Shown here: piece by piece, positions 21,985 through 33,083 of the stretch
Position numbering within the stretch: the first letter of the stretch is position 1
How the letters are laid out: the number at the start of each line of letters is the position of its first letter
NCBI RefSeq assembly: GCF_027172205.1
Contig: NC_070604.1
Span: 930,001-994,000 of the forward strand
From: Podarcis raffonei
Lineage: Eukaryota; Chordata; Lepidosauria; Squamata; Lacertidae
Length of the DNA stretch: 64,000 nucleotides
Direction of reading: 5' to 3'
Program-made: the position numbers and the translations under genes
Notes under the pieces: generated by a model
Told to the model about the DNA's origin: nothing
Databases searched by the model: none
The model's input: only the letters and a program-made list of their open reading frames with translations

Positions 21985-22072
21985 AGGGAGGATCCTCTGG
22001 GTCATCTAGTCCAACCCACTGCAGTGCGGGAATCTTTTGCCCAATGGGGGGCTCGAATCAACAGCATATCAT
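21985..22072 (-). mobile_element. CR1-tailed tRNA SINE, fragment
   Basis: GGGTCATCTAGTCCAACCCA, then CTGCAGTGCGGGAATC and GGCTCGAATC (B box complement). It is the reverse orientation of the family at 51905, inserted between the TRIM13 promoter and its coding exon. Confidence 0.65.
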
Positions 22073-22402
22073 GGGGGGGGGGGGACGACTGCCGTGGTGC
22101 CCGTTGCCCCGGGCGCACAGTCTGGGGGCATGAAGCAGGCACCTCCCCATCCCTGTTGTGCCCTGCCTAGCTCTGAGAAAGGAAGGTGAAAAGCAAATGT
22201 AGAATTTTGATAGTTGGGTATTTTTAGCAGGTGTAGAATTTGTTATCCACATCTCTTGTGAAATAAAGTATTTAAACATTCACTGCTTTGGCTGAAGGAC
22301 TTAATACACCCATAGGATGGCAGACAAGATGCCTGAGTTTCTTAGATTGTGATCATTATACAGTATAATTCTCTGAATTCTCTCCTTTTATTACAGACTG
22401 CA

Positions 22403-23629
22403 ATGGAGCTCCTTGAAGAAGATCTTACATGCCCCATTTGTTGTAGTTTGTTTGAGGATCCCCGAGCCCTACCCTGCTCACATAACTTCTGTAAGAAATG
22501 TTTGGAAGGGATTTTGGAGGGAAATGCTCGGAATGTAATTTGGAGACAGTCTCTCTTCAAATGCCCAACATGTCGGAAGGAAACCACTGTGACAGGGGTT
22601 AACAACCTGCAAGTCAACTATTCCCTCAAAGGTATTGTAGAGAAATATAACAAGATTAAGGTAACCTCAAAGATGCCTGTGTGTAAAGTACACAGCGGTC
22701 AGCCTCTCAACATTTTCTGCCAAACAGACACACAGTTGATATGTGGTATCTGTGCAACTCGAGGAGATCATATAAAGCATGTGTTTTGTTCTATTGAAGA
22801 TGCTTATTTTCAGGAAAAACTTGCTTTTGAGACATTGTTCCAGGGCTTTGAAACATGGCGTTGTGGGGATGCACTTTCTCGGCTAGACACCCTGGAAGCC
22901 AGCAAGCGCAAAGCCCTCCAGATGCTGACAAAGGACTATGACAGAGTAAAAGATTTTTTTGAGAAATTACAGTATACACTGGAACAAAAAAAGAATGAGA
23001 TACTTTCAGATTTTGAGACAATGAAGCTTGCAGTCATGCAGGCATACGATCCAGAAATTAATAAACTGAACACTATTATACGAGAACAACGAACCGCTTT
23101 TAATATTGCCGAAGCCTTTAAAGAGGTGTCTGAACCCATTGTGTTTTTGCAACAGATGCAGGAATTCCGAGAGAAAATCAAGGTGATCAAGGAAACCAAA
23201 TTGCCTTGTCTTACTGTCAACATCAATTCCACAATGAAAGGATTTGATACAAGCCACTGGGAACAATTTAAGCTTGCAGATGTGGACAAACTTTCTTTAC
23301 CTCAGGAAAAAAGTACTTTTAACTGGGCATTTTCTTCATTGTCCTTACATAAGTTAATTGTGATTGTTTTGCTTTCCTTCTTTATACTTGCTGCCACACA
23401 GATGTTTTTTATGGACTTTCTATCTAACAGTCTCCAGCACTGGAAAATACTTATATCTGCATTTGGCACAGGTTATCTGGCAGACACAGCAGAGATGGCA
23501 GATCATGCTATCATCTACTGGGAGAAGATGACTGGTGGTGCTGCCATTCTGAGTGAAAAATGTGTAAATTACACCCTTGTGATGTTGGATAATATTGCCC
23601 AATTTATGTGCAAATACAAAATTTTGTAA
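22403..23629 (+). CDS. TRIM13: TRIM13, RING/B-box E3 ubiquitin ligase of the ER membrane
   Basis: TRIM13 (RFP2) is an ER-anchored E3 ubiquitin ligase that acts in ER-associated degradation and ER-linked autophagy. One exon encodes 408 residues, about the mammalian length. The RING (C3HC4) uses C10, C13, C25, H27, C30, C33, C54 and C57. B-box 2 uses C94, H97, C106, D109, C114, C117, H123 and H126. A coiled coil spans roughly residues 170-270, with a conserved MKLAVMQAYDPEINKLNTII run (20 residues). A hydrophobic tail anchor lies near 316-337 (LIVIVLLSFFILAATQMFF). There is no SPRY or NHL domain, as expected. MELLEEDLTCPICC is chosen as the start because it matches the family; an upstream in-frame ATG lies in the intron before the acceptor at 22396. 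The C-terminal 90 residues are the least conserved. The gene reads away from SPRYD7 and towards KCNRG. Confidence 0.97.
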   Translation: MELLEEDLTCPICCSLFEDPRALPCSHNFCKKCLEGILEGNARNVIWRQSLFKCPTCRKETTVTGVNNLQVNYSLKGIVEKYNKIKVTSKMPVCKVHSGQPLNIFCQTDTQLICGICATRGDHIKHVFCSIEDAYFQEKLAFETLFQGFETWRCGDALSRLDTLEASKRKALQMLTKDYDRVKDFFEKLQYTLEQKKNEILSDFETMKLAVMQAYDPEINKLNTIIREQRTAFNIAEAFKEVSEPIVFLQQMQEFREKIKVIKETKLPCLTVNINSTMKGFDTSHWEQFKLADVDKLSLPQEKSTFNWAFSSLSLHKLIVIVLLSFFILAATQMFFMDFLSNSLQHWKILISAFGTGYLADTAEMADHAIIYWEKMTGGAAILSEKCVNYTLVMLDNIAQFMCKYKIL

Positions 23630-25472
23630 CTTCTACCCTTGTATAATAAGAAAAGTATGTTCAAACTGATTACTTTGGAAGCTTCTTAAAAAGTGATTAA
23701 GCAATCATTGATGTCATTTTTCTCAGGTCCAACTACTGATACTTGGAAATACTTTGCACATTGAATTTGAAAGGAGATACCTACTTAGGTAAAAAGTGCC
23801 AATTTATCTTGTTTTTCCCAAGGTGAAAGGCATCAGTTGTGTGTACAGTATGAATCAATAGGCATTGAAGATTATGTAAAAATATTCATGAAATACGGTA
23901 TGTGCATTGCTGTTGAGTTTCAACGTTAAGAAGGACACATGGGGAGAAAATGTATAAGTAATAGGTTGTGAGGTCAAGTATATAAGTAATAACCACTGAT
24001 GTACCAAACTTCAGAAGTACGGCACATTGCAAAACAATTCCTGATGTGGATGTACATGTGAAAGAACAAATACATACTATTAACTTCTAAAAAACTGTTT
24101 CTAGTTAGATGCTGATCCTAAATATACCCTGTCTTGAAAGTAAGTCTCAGTGGCTTTAAAGGTAGCTGTGTTGATCCAAAAGGGTGGAATTCAACTTCAC
24201 ACTTTTCCAGTTGTTCATTCCGTGCAAATACTCCAGCTTGCCAGGCAGAGCAGTAACCCCTTCCCCTGCATGTGCTGTTCTGGGGGTTCTCTCATGCTGC
24301 CAAGCCAATTTCAGGGAGTACCAGGGGCAAAAGAGGGGGTAAGCCCTGTTGTGGAAGTCCTTATCCAGGGATTCTGCCGACAGGTCTGTTTAGGTGAATC
24401 CCACCCAAAATATATAATCTAAATTCATATTAGGGAAATAAATTAGGCCAACCAAATTGTTACAAAGTGGTGTGCAATCTTTTGAATTCCTGAGAAAACT
24501 TCAGGATGGATGTTAAAAGGAGGAAGAAAAAAGGCTGCTGGTCTGATCAGGCCATCTTAGCCTGCTGTCCAAACACTGTTCCAGAGGTTTCGATGGAGGG
24601 AAAGTCTTCCTCTGCCCTGTTCAAAACAGCTCTGTCATATAAAGTACTATATAAATTTCAAAACAGCTCTGTCCTATAAGGTACAGAAATCCTTAGTTGA
24701 AAAGTACAGTAAAAATACCACTGATGGGAAGCTCCAAAATGGGGCATTCTGGGAGACACTGAGCCAGCTTGGGATCCATTTGTTTCTGAGTCAGACTCAT
24801 TACTGTCACTTGGGTGTTGGGCCGATTGCCAGCATAGCAGGGGTCTGGAGGTCCTGGGCTGTCCAGACCCACCCACCCTCTGCCTCACTGATGGGGTCCA
24901 AAGGAAAGCAGAGCACTGTTTGGCATCAGCCTGGCTGCAGGAGTTGTGGAAGGAGGCATACAAGAAGCCATCTTGGGAGTCTTCTCCACATTTCGTAGGG
25001 TTTACTGCTTAGCTTATTCTCCCAAAGATATCCTGCAAGGCAGCAGATGGTTTGGATCAGAGAGTTGTCCTGCTAGATGAGTACATGGGCTCCCTTCCCA
25101 GACTGATGAGCCCCATCTGCCCCTCACTTGCCTCTACAGCACGTGCAGAAACCACCTTGATTGTTGGACCCACTATTATTCCTGTCTGCTTAATCCGCTG
25201 GAGCCCATCTTCACATGCAAGGGAAGTCCCTAATCCACAAAGGATTTTGAGACCAATTGGCTACCCCCACCTGGATTAGCTGGCAAATTGAAGGAATTTC
25301 CTGAGTTGTGGCCACTGTCCCATGCTGACAGTTACGAGCTGCGAGTAAGCTGAGTGCAGGGTGGGGCCCAGAGGTGGACAAACTGCCCTCAAATGAACAC
25401 GATATGTCCCCCACCAGAGGTACTACTCCCCTAACCCCACACATACCCAGGGTTTGGCATATTAGTATCCTT
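23630..25472. other. TRIM13 3' UTR and TRIM13-KCNRG spacer
   Basis: The first several hundred bases are AT-rich and probably 3' UTR; the polyadenylation site is not clear (AATAAA near 24437 is one option). A short direct repeat (AAAACAGCTCTGTC) occurs at about 24624 and 24660. No exon or named repeat could be supported in the rest. Confidence 0.45.
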
Positions 25473-25495
25473 TAGGGTGACCTGAGAGTTCTTTG

Positions 25496-27281
25496 TTTGT
25501 TTGTTTTTTAAGATATTTATTGAGATTTTCCACCTTAATACATTAAAAAATCAAAAAAGAAAAAACAAAAAAGTTAAAAAACACATAAAGTTTACAATCC
25601 GTATTTTCAATAACATATTTCCCTGACTTCCCCACACCTCCCCTTCTTATATTCCAATTCAAATTGTTAGTTCAACAAGTTCTTATCCCCAATTTTTGAC
25701 CTTTTTATATTTATATTTATATTCATTTCAGAAAAACCAATTTTAACTTATAAACATCAATATTTGTGCATCAGTGCTCATTCTTAAAACTTTTTTCTAA
25801 AGTCGACCCAAATTCCTTTCCACGAATTCCCCAATTTTCATACTAATAACAAAACAAAATAAAAAAAACAGATTATAATTGTACACCCTTTGGATTCCCA
25901 AACCCCACCCCACCCCTTTCCCGGTTTCGATTCCCAACAAATGTCCACCAGTCTTAGTCTACTATCAGCCTGGAGACCTCACGTCCAAGGCTCTTAATTC
26001 TCTCTCAATTCCTCTCTGCCGGTTTTTTTGGTAGTCCTTAGTATTAAACACCAGATCTCGGAGAAGCTCTGTCCCAATAGGGTCCATGTTTCTTCCAGCC
26101 AGACCTCCATACTTAAAAGTGGAGCCCGAATCTTGTTTCTTACTCCTTTTAAGTCCAAATGTCCCGAAAGCTCCAACTTCCACCTTAATCAAATTTGTAA
26201 TCCATAGGTCTTCAGATCTCCACATAAGGAGATCTCTCCATCCTTCAATCTCCAATTCAGACCAGATTTTCATCATCCAGTACTTATTTTCCTTTGTAAC
26301 CATCATGTCAGGCCTCTGGCTCTCCTTTGTCATCTGCAACATTACATCTCCTCCTTCCTTTTCCTCAGAAACAACATATATCTCTTTCTCCACACTCTCA
26401 AATCTCTCAAGTTTCTCTTCTTGTCCAGCTGCATGAACTTCCTGAGTCAAATCCTTATCAAATTCAATGAATTTGTTTACTGTTAAGTCCAGAGTTGCAA
26501 CATTGGTAGCCAAAACATCAATTTGGCCTTGTAACTGTCCCAAGAGAAGAAAAACTCTGTCCAATTTAGCTTGAATTTTTCCTCCTTCAGCCATTCTTGT
26601 AATGTCCCAAAACTCCCTCTAGAGGGATTTTGGTTACTTAATCTTCCTTCCAGTTCAAATCCAAAAATCAAGTTAGTTTGTATCAGTTCTTGTTTTCAAC
26701 AAAATATAACCAAATTGTAACAAATATATCCAGCAGGGACAGCAGAAACAAAGTTCTCTTTTTCCTTCTTGACAGCTAATTTGACAGCTGTCAAACTCTT
26801 CTATATCTCCTCAACAGGCTCTCTCGCGGATCACTCCCGGGTCCGGGGGGGGGGGTGGCACTTCAGCTCTCAAAATTAGCTCTTATCCTCCAGTAAAATT
26901 ACTTATACTGCCAAATCGTGAAATTAATGTATTTTACCCAATAAAGAAGAAGAAGTTCTCTCAACCTTAGTTAACTAGTCCTTGCTTTAAATTATTTACA
27001 AGACGGGGAGACGGACTTCCTGTTTGCGCCTTCCCCGATCGTGCCTAATTCAAAAAAAAATTTTATTTGCAAATCCAATTTCCGTACTACTCACGGGTTG
27101 TTGCTTTTAAAGTCCAATTGTTCACAAGAAGAAGTCAGCGCTCTCCGACCATGGCATGCGGCTTCACTCCGCAGGAGAAGCAGTCGAATCTCAGCACCGC
27201 GCCGCTCGCCCCGTCCCCCGTTCCGAAGCCTTTAAAAAGGCTCCTTCGCGGGTCGGGGGGGCGCAAATGGTGCCCGCCGAG
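25496..27281 (-). mobile_element. HAL1-like (ORF1-only) L1-type retrotransposon
   Basis: TAGGGTGACCTGAGAGTTCTTTG-type repeats at 25473-25495 and 27282-27304 (23 bp, one mismatch) bound a 1.79-kb insert with an A/T-rich 3' tail at the low end. The 5' end near 27280 is GC-rich. It carries one open frame (25965-26594) with a coiled-coil start and no reverse transcriptase. Its 3' end resembles the window's L1. This is the layout of half-L1 elements, moved by L1 in trans. Confidence 0.8.
25965..26594 (-). CDS. Putative ORF1-type protein of the HAL1-like element
   Basis: 209 codons, intact, starting MAEGGKIQAKLDRVFLLLGQ. Residues 5-50 form heptad-like hydrophobics (LLLGQLQGQIDVLATNVATL), consistent with the trimerising coiled coil of L1 ORF1 proteins. 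The rest is charged (many K, E and R) and ends RGIERELRALDVRSPG. The usual L1 RRM and C-terminal domains cannot be recognised by eye, and the protein is shorter than typical ORF1p (about 300 or more residues). Function as an RNA-binding chaperone is inferred from context only. Confidence 0.55.
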   Translation of the reverse strand: MAEGGKIQAKLDRVFLLLGQLQGQIDVLATNVATLDLTVNKFIEFDKDLTQEVHAAGQEEKLERFESVEKEIYVVSEEKEGGDVMLQMTKESQRPDMMVTKENKYWMMKIWSELEIEGWRDLLMWRSEDLWITNLIKVEVGAFGTFGLKRSKKQDSGSTFKYGGLAGRNMDPIGTELLRDLVFNTKDYQKNRQRGIERELRALDVRSPG

Positions 27282-27304
27282 TAGGGTGACCCGAGAGTTC
27301 TTTG

Positions 27305-27884
27305 AGAACTCCAATACCAAATTGCTGCTTATCTTAACAAAAATTTTGAACTTGATCCTAAGATCAGCTTCTGTCCCCAAAGTGAAAAATTCACCATGTC
27401 TACTTAGAATTAAGTCTTTACTCCCACGTAAAGGGTTAGGATTGTAGCCCAATATAGGAATTTACAAATCTGTTTGCTTTCAGGACATGCCTATGTAGCT
27501 CCTTGATCACAAAACTGAGCTAGAGTAGCATTTGTGAATATCTGCCTCACAGATAGGCAGCTCATTTGGGTAGATTGTTGTGGGTGAAGGAAGTAGGTCA
27601 TGATCTGTCCTAAACTGGATGCTATTCTGGCCAGTCAGGATCTCACTGGTTGACTTTCAACATGTTTTTTTAAAATGATGCTTTATTTCAGTTGCAGTAT
27701 TTTGGTTCCCAAGCAACCAACCCAGCCTTGTAAACAAAACTATACACTTCAGCGTTGTTGCTGGGGAATCCTGTCTGCTCAGCCTTTTTCTCCCATAACA
27801 CAGGACAGGATTTGCTCTTTGCCTCTACGTATGTAGTTTGGAGACACTGCCAGAAGACACTGTTTTCCTGTGGAGAAGAGAAAA
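27305..27884. other. KCNRG upstream region
   Basis: Unique sequence without CpG enrichment. No TATA box in a convincing position. KCNRG transcription may start here or come through from TRIM13. Confidence 0.35.
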
Positions 27885-28459
27885 ATGAACAATCAAGATG
27901 TGAGCATTTTGAATGTGGGAGGAGTGAAATTCACAACATGGCGTTCTACGCTACAGCAATTCCCTGAATCTAGATTGGCAAGGATGTTGGGTGGCAATGA
28001 CTTAGAATGTAGGTTGGTGAATGGCCAGTTCTTTATAGACCGTGATGGAGTTCTGTTCAGCTATATCCTGGACTTCCTAAGAACACGACAGCTTTCTCTG
28101 CCCAGTGACTTCTCAGACTACCAGAGGCTGCAGAGAGAGGCTGATTTCTATGAAATTTACTCTCTGGCTGACCTTCTGAGTCCAGAAAGTTTGTTGAAAC
28201 CAAAACTAGAGATCTTGGAAATACGATTCTTGCTCCAAGAAATGCAAGCTTTTTTCCGGGTATTTGGCTCTTGTAGCATCACTATTGGTGAACTGGCTGG
28301 AAGAATTACTGTATTTTCAGAAAAGCTTGTTGGAACAACTTGGAAAAGCCATAATGACCCTTCACAGAAGTCGTTGATTCCCCTTTCTTTGGAGAGGCCT
28401 TCCCATCATGATGTCATTTTCCAGTGTGGCACTGACTACAGTGACCAGTTTATAGCAAG
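27885..28459 (+). CDS. KCNRG: KCNRG, potassium channel regulator, exon 1
   Basis: KCNRG is a soluble protein with a Kv-channel T1 (BTB) domain that binds Kv1-type subunits and lowers channel assembly. Exon 1 encodes MNNQDVSILNVGGVKFTT, then FPESRLARMLGG, the DRDGVLFSYILDFLRT core of the T1 domain (about residues 45-65) and QREADFYEIYSLADLL. AFFRVFGSCSITIGELAGRI follows near residue 127. The start ATG 27885 aligns with the mammalian MSSQELVTLNVGG start; a GTG 15 bases upstream is in frame but unlikely. The donor AG|GTATTT at 28459 splits an arginine codon. With exon 2 the protein is 273 residues, near the mammalian 272. It has no membrane segment. Confidence 0.95.
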
Positions 28460-28800
28460 GTATTTTTCTTAATTTCAAAGCTAACACAATACAAATAGCA
28501 TATGTACTCTCATGCAACTCTGACAAGTTTTCGTACCTTTTTCAGACGTTCTCTTTTAAACCCTGCTTCATACAAATAGGTTCTTCCTGCTCCAACTCTA
28601 ATTCTACTACATTCATCATATACCTTATACCTCAGCTGTCTGCTTTAATCAATTTCTAGTTTATATTTAGGCATGTGCAATAACTAAGGCAAGGCTGCTA
28701 CTGATCATTTTTATTGCACTGGTAGCAGGCAAAATACCAAGTGTAGGTGTATACTATCTGGTACATGCTGGCACTAACATTTTTTCATGGTTTTTTCCAG

Positions 28801-29047
28801 ATATGTTTCTATAAAACCTGATCAGAGGAAATTGATTAATGGAACTAATGTGCTGGGCCTGCTGGTTGACTTATTACTCAAAGAAGGATTTCGTTTAATA
28901 AGCACTAGGACTGTCTCGGCTGAAGAAAAAATTGAATGTTATAGTTTTGAAAGAAAAAGGCAGCCAGACACCTTTTCCATTAGTATGTGCCAAACACAAC
29001 AGGGCACCACTATATCACAGCCAATCCAAGTGCACAAACGGAAATGA
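28801..29047 (+). CDS. KCNRG: KCNRG exon 2
   Basis: After acceptor TTTTTTCCAG it completes the arginine codon and reads YVSIKPDQRKLINGTNVLGL, then LLKEGFRLISTRTVS and ECYSFERKRQ, ending HKRK and TGA at 29047. The C-terminus is shorter on conserved residues than the rest, as in mammals. Confidence 0.95.
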
Positions 29048-29744
29048 ATAATGAAGATATTTTAAGCCAAGTGTGAAATTAACAAGGCTAAGAATTATTA
29101 CAATAGCAGCACACATATTTTTGCTGTCAATATACCCTATTTGATGGATTTCTAATACTGGATATTTGAATGGTAAATATGGAACTTTGTCTAAATTACT
29201 TCATTAACTTAAAATAACCAGATACCCAATTTTATCACATCCAATGAAAAAACTTTTCTATCTACTATATTTATTTGCTTTTACCACATGCTACTGGACC
29301 TATTGCAAGGTAAATCCAGAGAAGTATACTTATCCTCACAGAGAACAAGGGCATCATGGTCTGAATGGTTGATCCAAAATAAGTGCACCAAGACATTTCA
29401 TTTGCAATTTCCATATTTAGCAATCATCTTGTATCACAGCATTGCAGTAATCAGGATTATACTCCACGTAGATTTTCTGGTTAGGAAAGGAACTGAAATC
29501 TGTAATCTTTGATCTCTGGATGGCCCACATGTTGTCCTAAAGTGCAGTGAAGGATGTTATCCTGTGATGAGTGCTTTTTAAATTTGTTTTTTGTGAAAGA
29601 TTGTCATTGATAACAAACATACATATAACGTCTCTGTTTTCAGTTCATAGAGTCCTATCCACAGGTCAATTACATTTGGTGTGAGATGTTGCTGTCATAG
29701 ACACTGTCAGATTGGGGGGAGAAAGATGTGGGGTTGCCAGTGGC
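29048..29744. other. KCNRG 3' region
   Basis: AT-rich, with no recognised repeat or exon. The polyadenylation site is unclear. Confidence 0.4.
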
Positions 29745-30060
29745 AAAATGTGACTGGAACAATGGGAGGATCAAACACTGTTGGGGAGGCCAGGGCATGG
29801 TTGTTTGCAGTGAGTTTTGTTCATGTCTTGGGTGGCTAGGGGTTGTTGCGTCAAGTTAGCCATATTGATTTGTATGCTGTTGGGGCAGGAGGGGGGGAGG
29901 CGATGTTGTTGTCTCCTTGGGCTGTATATGTAATAAAAGGGAGCCACTCCAGGGTGGAAGGCATCCTCTCTTGTTTGTCCTCGTGCTAATTCCAATTTGT
30001 TGGTTAGCTTTTCTAGTAAGGCTGTTTCCCATACGGTTTGGTACCCTGAGGGTCCCTCCA
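29745..30060 (-). mobile_element. L1 3' fragment
   Basis: The minus strand reads VWETALLEKLTNKLELARGQ, then PFYYIYS, matching the C-terminus of the full-length L1 ORF2 at 4109-4330 (VWETALLEKLTNKLKLTRGQ). It is heavily 5'-truncated with a frameshift near its end; no clear A-tail remains. Confidence 0.8.
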
Positions 30061-31182
30061 GTGTCAATTTGCTGTTCTGTCAGCTTCTGCATGTGGAATG
30101 CAGAGGTGCCATCTTCTTTGCCTCAGGCAGAAACATGTCTTGGGCCAGCCATGCACGGAACATAATGAATGGGAGAAGAAAGCCTTGACTTCAGAATGGA
30201 GGAGAGAAGAGAACACACCCAGCTTTCCGATGAGGGCAATAAACATTCCAGTGTAACTGCTGGTTTTTATCAAGAGTTTTCCTGAGTAACTCTATCTGAC
30301 AGCCAATTAATGGGTGTTTGCTGCTAAAGCACAGACTATAAAATGCCCTTTGCCCCCAAAGCAGCATGTTGTGAAATGTAACTTCTCTGACAAAGCATCA
30401 ATAACAGGCAAAGCTTCAGCTGCTGAAAATTTTCTTCCCATTACTGCTTAAAGGAAAAGGAACTCTTTGCTGATCTGTACCAGGTAACAAGAGATTTGAT
30501 ATATGACATAAAGCAAATACTTTAACATGTATTAGGCCATTTGTCTTTATATTTTGACACAATGCTCACTTACTGTAAATGCAGGATTTCTCCAGCATTT
30601 TTCTGGCTTTAAGCTAGCTACACTGATAGAGGAGTCAGAGTCCGTTAGAAGCATTGACCTATTAACTATGGATGATCACTGCAAGCGAACCACTCTGTGA
30701 TTGTCACATGAATGCACAAACTATTCCTTAACACCTCTTGTTAGTTACCAGGCACAAGTTTAAGGCCATACTCTCTCTGAAGTACTTAGCTTACACAAGG
30801 ATATAGACTGGGGCCCTACAGCAGTTCTTTTCCCCTAGAAAAAACAGGTGCCCATACTCACCATAAAGTCGTTACAGCAAGTGCCACACTTTTTAACAAC
30901 AACAAACGATGTGCCGGTACTGCGTACCCTTGAGTGCCCCCTCAAAAAAGCACTGCCCTACAACGGTGACGATCGTGAAACTGCCTGTAGCACAAAACTG
31001 CTGAGCTCTGGAATTGGAGTTGTTTTCTAATCTGCCCTTGAAGCTGAGATTTGGCGCAAGGTGAATGGAAGCTGCTTGCCCTGAATCTAATCAGTTTAGC
31101 CATATATTGTAAGTTCCAATAGCATTATCTGCTGAGGGTTGGGGCTAGGTGAAATAACATTTTCCCATCTAGCCCCAAGTAG
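30061..31182. other. Intergenic sequence between KCNRG and the next gene
   Basis: An AATAAA word lies near 30239. No exon, microRNA hairpin or named repeat was recognised. The miR-15a and miR-16 mature sequences were looked for on both strands and not found. Confidence 0.4.
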
Positions 31183-31310
31183 TCGTACCTTGGTTCTTGA
31201 ACATAATCCATTCCAGAAGTCCATTCGACTTCTGAAAATGTTCAAAAACCAAGGCACAGTTTTCAATTGGCTGCAGGAGCTTCTTGCACTCAAGCGGAAG
31301 CAGTGTCAGA
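31183..31310. mobile_element. MITE fragment, Tc1/mariner-like
   Basis: CGTACCTTGGTTCTTGAACA resembles the outer part of the Tc1-type MITEs at 39168-40596 (GGTACCTCGGGTT), with the internal AAAACCAAGGCACAG forming a partial fold. Diverged. Confidence 0.35.
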
Positions 31311-32149
31311 CGTTTGGCTTTACCCCCATTTGTTGCCTTCCCCCCCTCACAGCAAGTGCCACCATTCCTACACCAGCAGGACACAGCACATACATCCTCC
31401 ACTGTCTGAGAAAAACCCTTAATCCCGATTTTAATTTATTATTTGGTAGATTTACAAAAAGAAAAACATACACTGATAAATTATAGAAAGGGGCAAGATT
31501 AGACACATTTCTGTATGAAAAAGCAAGACTCCTTGTGCTCTGTTCCCCCATTCTTCCCACTCTGGGCGGGCCTGCCCTCTGCCTGCACCAGTGCCGGGCC
31601 CGTGCCTCCTGAAAGGCTGGGCATGCGAAGCAGCCGCCTCTCGTCTTCCTCACCCGCTCTCCAGCAGCTGCCCAAGGGAGGAGGCTGGCAGCGATGGCCA
31701 TGGAGAAGCAATGGGATGCTCCCTCGCAGCCGCCAGTCGCAGTCACCACTCAAAACAAGCACCGGCTCATTTTCCTCCCTGAAATCCGCAGCAGCACGGA
31801 GCGGGGTGCCGGTGGGGGATAGGGACATTCCGAGATCAGATCAGAAGCTGGCGTCGCTTTCGTAATTCTGGGACTGTCCCTGGAAAATCGGATCACTTGC
31901 AGAGTATGGAAAATGCAACCTTGCTTCAGCAGCACATGTAATAGCTCCAACAGACAGGAGAGGCATGTTAAGCTGGAAAGTGCCACACTAATCAGCAAAT
32001 GCTCCCCTAGGTCACTTTATCTGCGCTCTCGCTCTCTCAGGTGAATTGGTGCAGCATGGAATGTGTGCAGCTAGACCGCACATGTCCTCTGGGCGTCTCC
32101 ACTCTTATGGAAATTCTGGGTTCCCCAGATAATTTATAACTAGTTATCA
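31311..32149. other. Intergenic, moderately GC-rich
   Basis: 31,550-31,860 is GC-rich but no exon was recognised; open frames on both strands lack motifs. The stretch GGGACTGTCCCTGGAAAATC near 31870 resembles a dispersed repeat end. Confidence 0.35.
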
Positions 32150-32452
32150 AGTGGCTAGTCCCCACATCCTTGCTGCCAGGGAGGCGCTTGGGGAGGGGCT
32201 GGCTCTCTGCACATGCTCAGGCGCACCATCCCCGGCTGAGATGATAATTACATGCAAGCGGATTGAAGGACCAGTCCGCCCCGTCGTCCCCCAAGCCAAT
32301 CGCTGCAACCACGAGCCTCTTCAGCGGATGAATGGCGGAGGCCAGCGATTGGCTCCTCGGGCAGCGCGCTCCCTTTTGATTGGAGCTCCTTTCTCGCCCC
32401 GAATCGCCATGGCTACGAGCGGGGCTTCGGGCGCCTTGGCCGCCTGGCGCGG

Positions 32453-32539
32453 ATGAATACAGCAAGGCGACTTGCCGTTTTCTTCCTGGGGCTGGTGGGA
32501 CTCGCGTGTGTTTCCAACCGAAGCCCCGTTCCCACCCCG
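32453..32539 (+). CDS. FAM228-family gene, exon 1 (start inferred)
   Basis: The gene is placed in the FAM228 family by exons 6-8, which read as the FAM228 domain (EVDRYLKHNDFLALRRRE; YLNYCNKK; SYDPFFLK). FAM228 proteins have no established function. Exon 1 lies in a CpG island and reads MNTARRLAVFFLGLVGLACV then SNRSPVPTP up to donor CCG|GTAAGA, in phase 0 with exon 2. The first 20 residues look like a signal peptide, which is not expected for this family. The start could therefore be wrong, or the isoform may be unusual; the frame is also open for some way upstream of the ATG. An out-of-frame ATG at 32409 opens a 15-codon frame that ends at the TGA overlapping the ATG. Eight exons give 285 codons with no stop, so the gene continues beyond 64000. 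Whether it is the A or B paralogue cannot be said. Confidence 0.6.
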
Positions 32540-32945
32540 GTAAGAGGCAACCACTCCTCGGGAGCAGCGGAACTCCGTAGGGAGTTCCGGGAAGGAGAAG
32601 CCGAGGGACTCTTTTCCCCCGGCGGAGGGGCGCCCCTCCGCCGGCGCGCTGCGTCCCTCCTCGCCCCTCCGCCGGCGAGCGGCGAGGACGCTTCTGACAC
32701 CGGCGGGCTGCGCTGGGCGAGGCCGCGCCCGACCCCGGCGGGCATGGAGGCCCCGGAGGGCAGCGGGGCCGCCGGAGGGCAGCGGGGGCCAATGACATCC
32801 ACGCCCAAAGAGCACCATCCTCCTCCGGGCCTCCCCGACCGAGTGAGTGGCGACGGCCAGAGGGACCCGGGGCCTCGCTTTCCGAAGGCCGCCCTGCGGA
32901 CCAGCCCTTCTCCGCCTCGGGACGCGGTTCCCCAGAGGGCGCGGG

Positions 32946-33083
32946 GCCTTAGAACGGTGGAGTTGGAAAGGGACCCTGGGAGGCATCTAGGCCGATCCCC
33001 TGCCAGGCAGGAAGAGGCGGCTGTCCCGCACGGGGATCGAACCGGCAGCCTTGGCGTTAGCAGCACCGGCGCTCTAAGCCGTG
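32946..33083 (-). mobile_element. CR1-tailed tRNA-Ile SINE in the CpG island
   Basis: GAGTTGGAAAGGGACCCTGG then CTAGGCCGATCCCCTGCCAG, and the tRNA part complement GGGATCGAACCGGCAGCCTT with GCACCGGCGCTCTAA. Reverse orientation of the family at 51905, unusually CpG-rich. It lies in intron 1 of the FAM228-like gene. Confidence 0.75.

Noticed and set aside
22349-22402. Upstream in-frame ATG for TRIM13
   Set aside because: It lies before the splice acceptor at 22396, so it is intronic, and the residues do not match the family.
27870-27884. Upstream KCNRG start five codons before the ATG
   Set aside because: The codon at 27870 is GTG; the ATG at 27885 aligns with the mammalian start.
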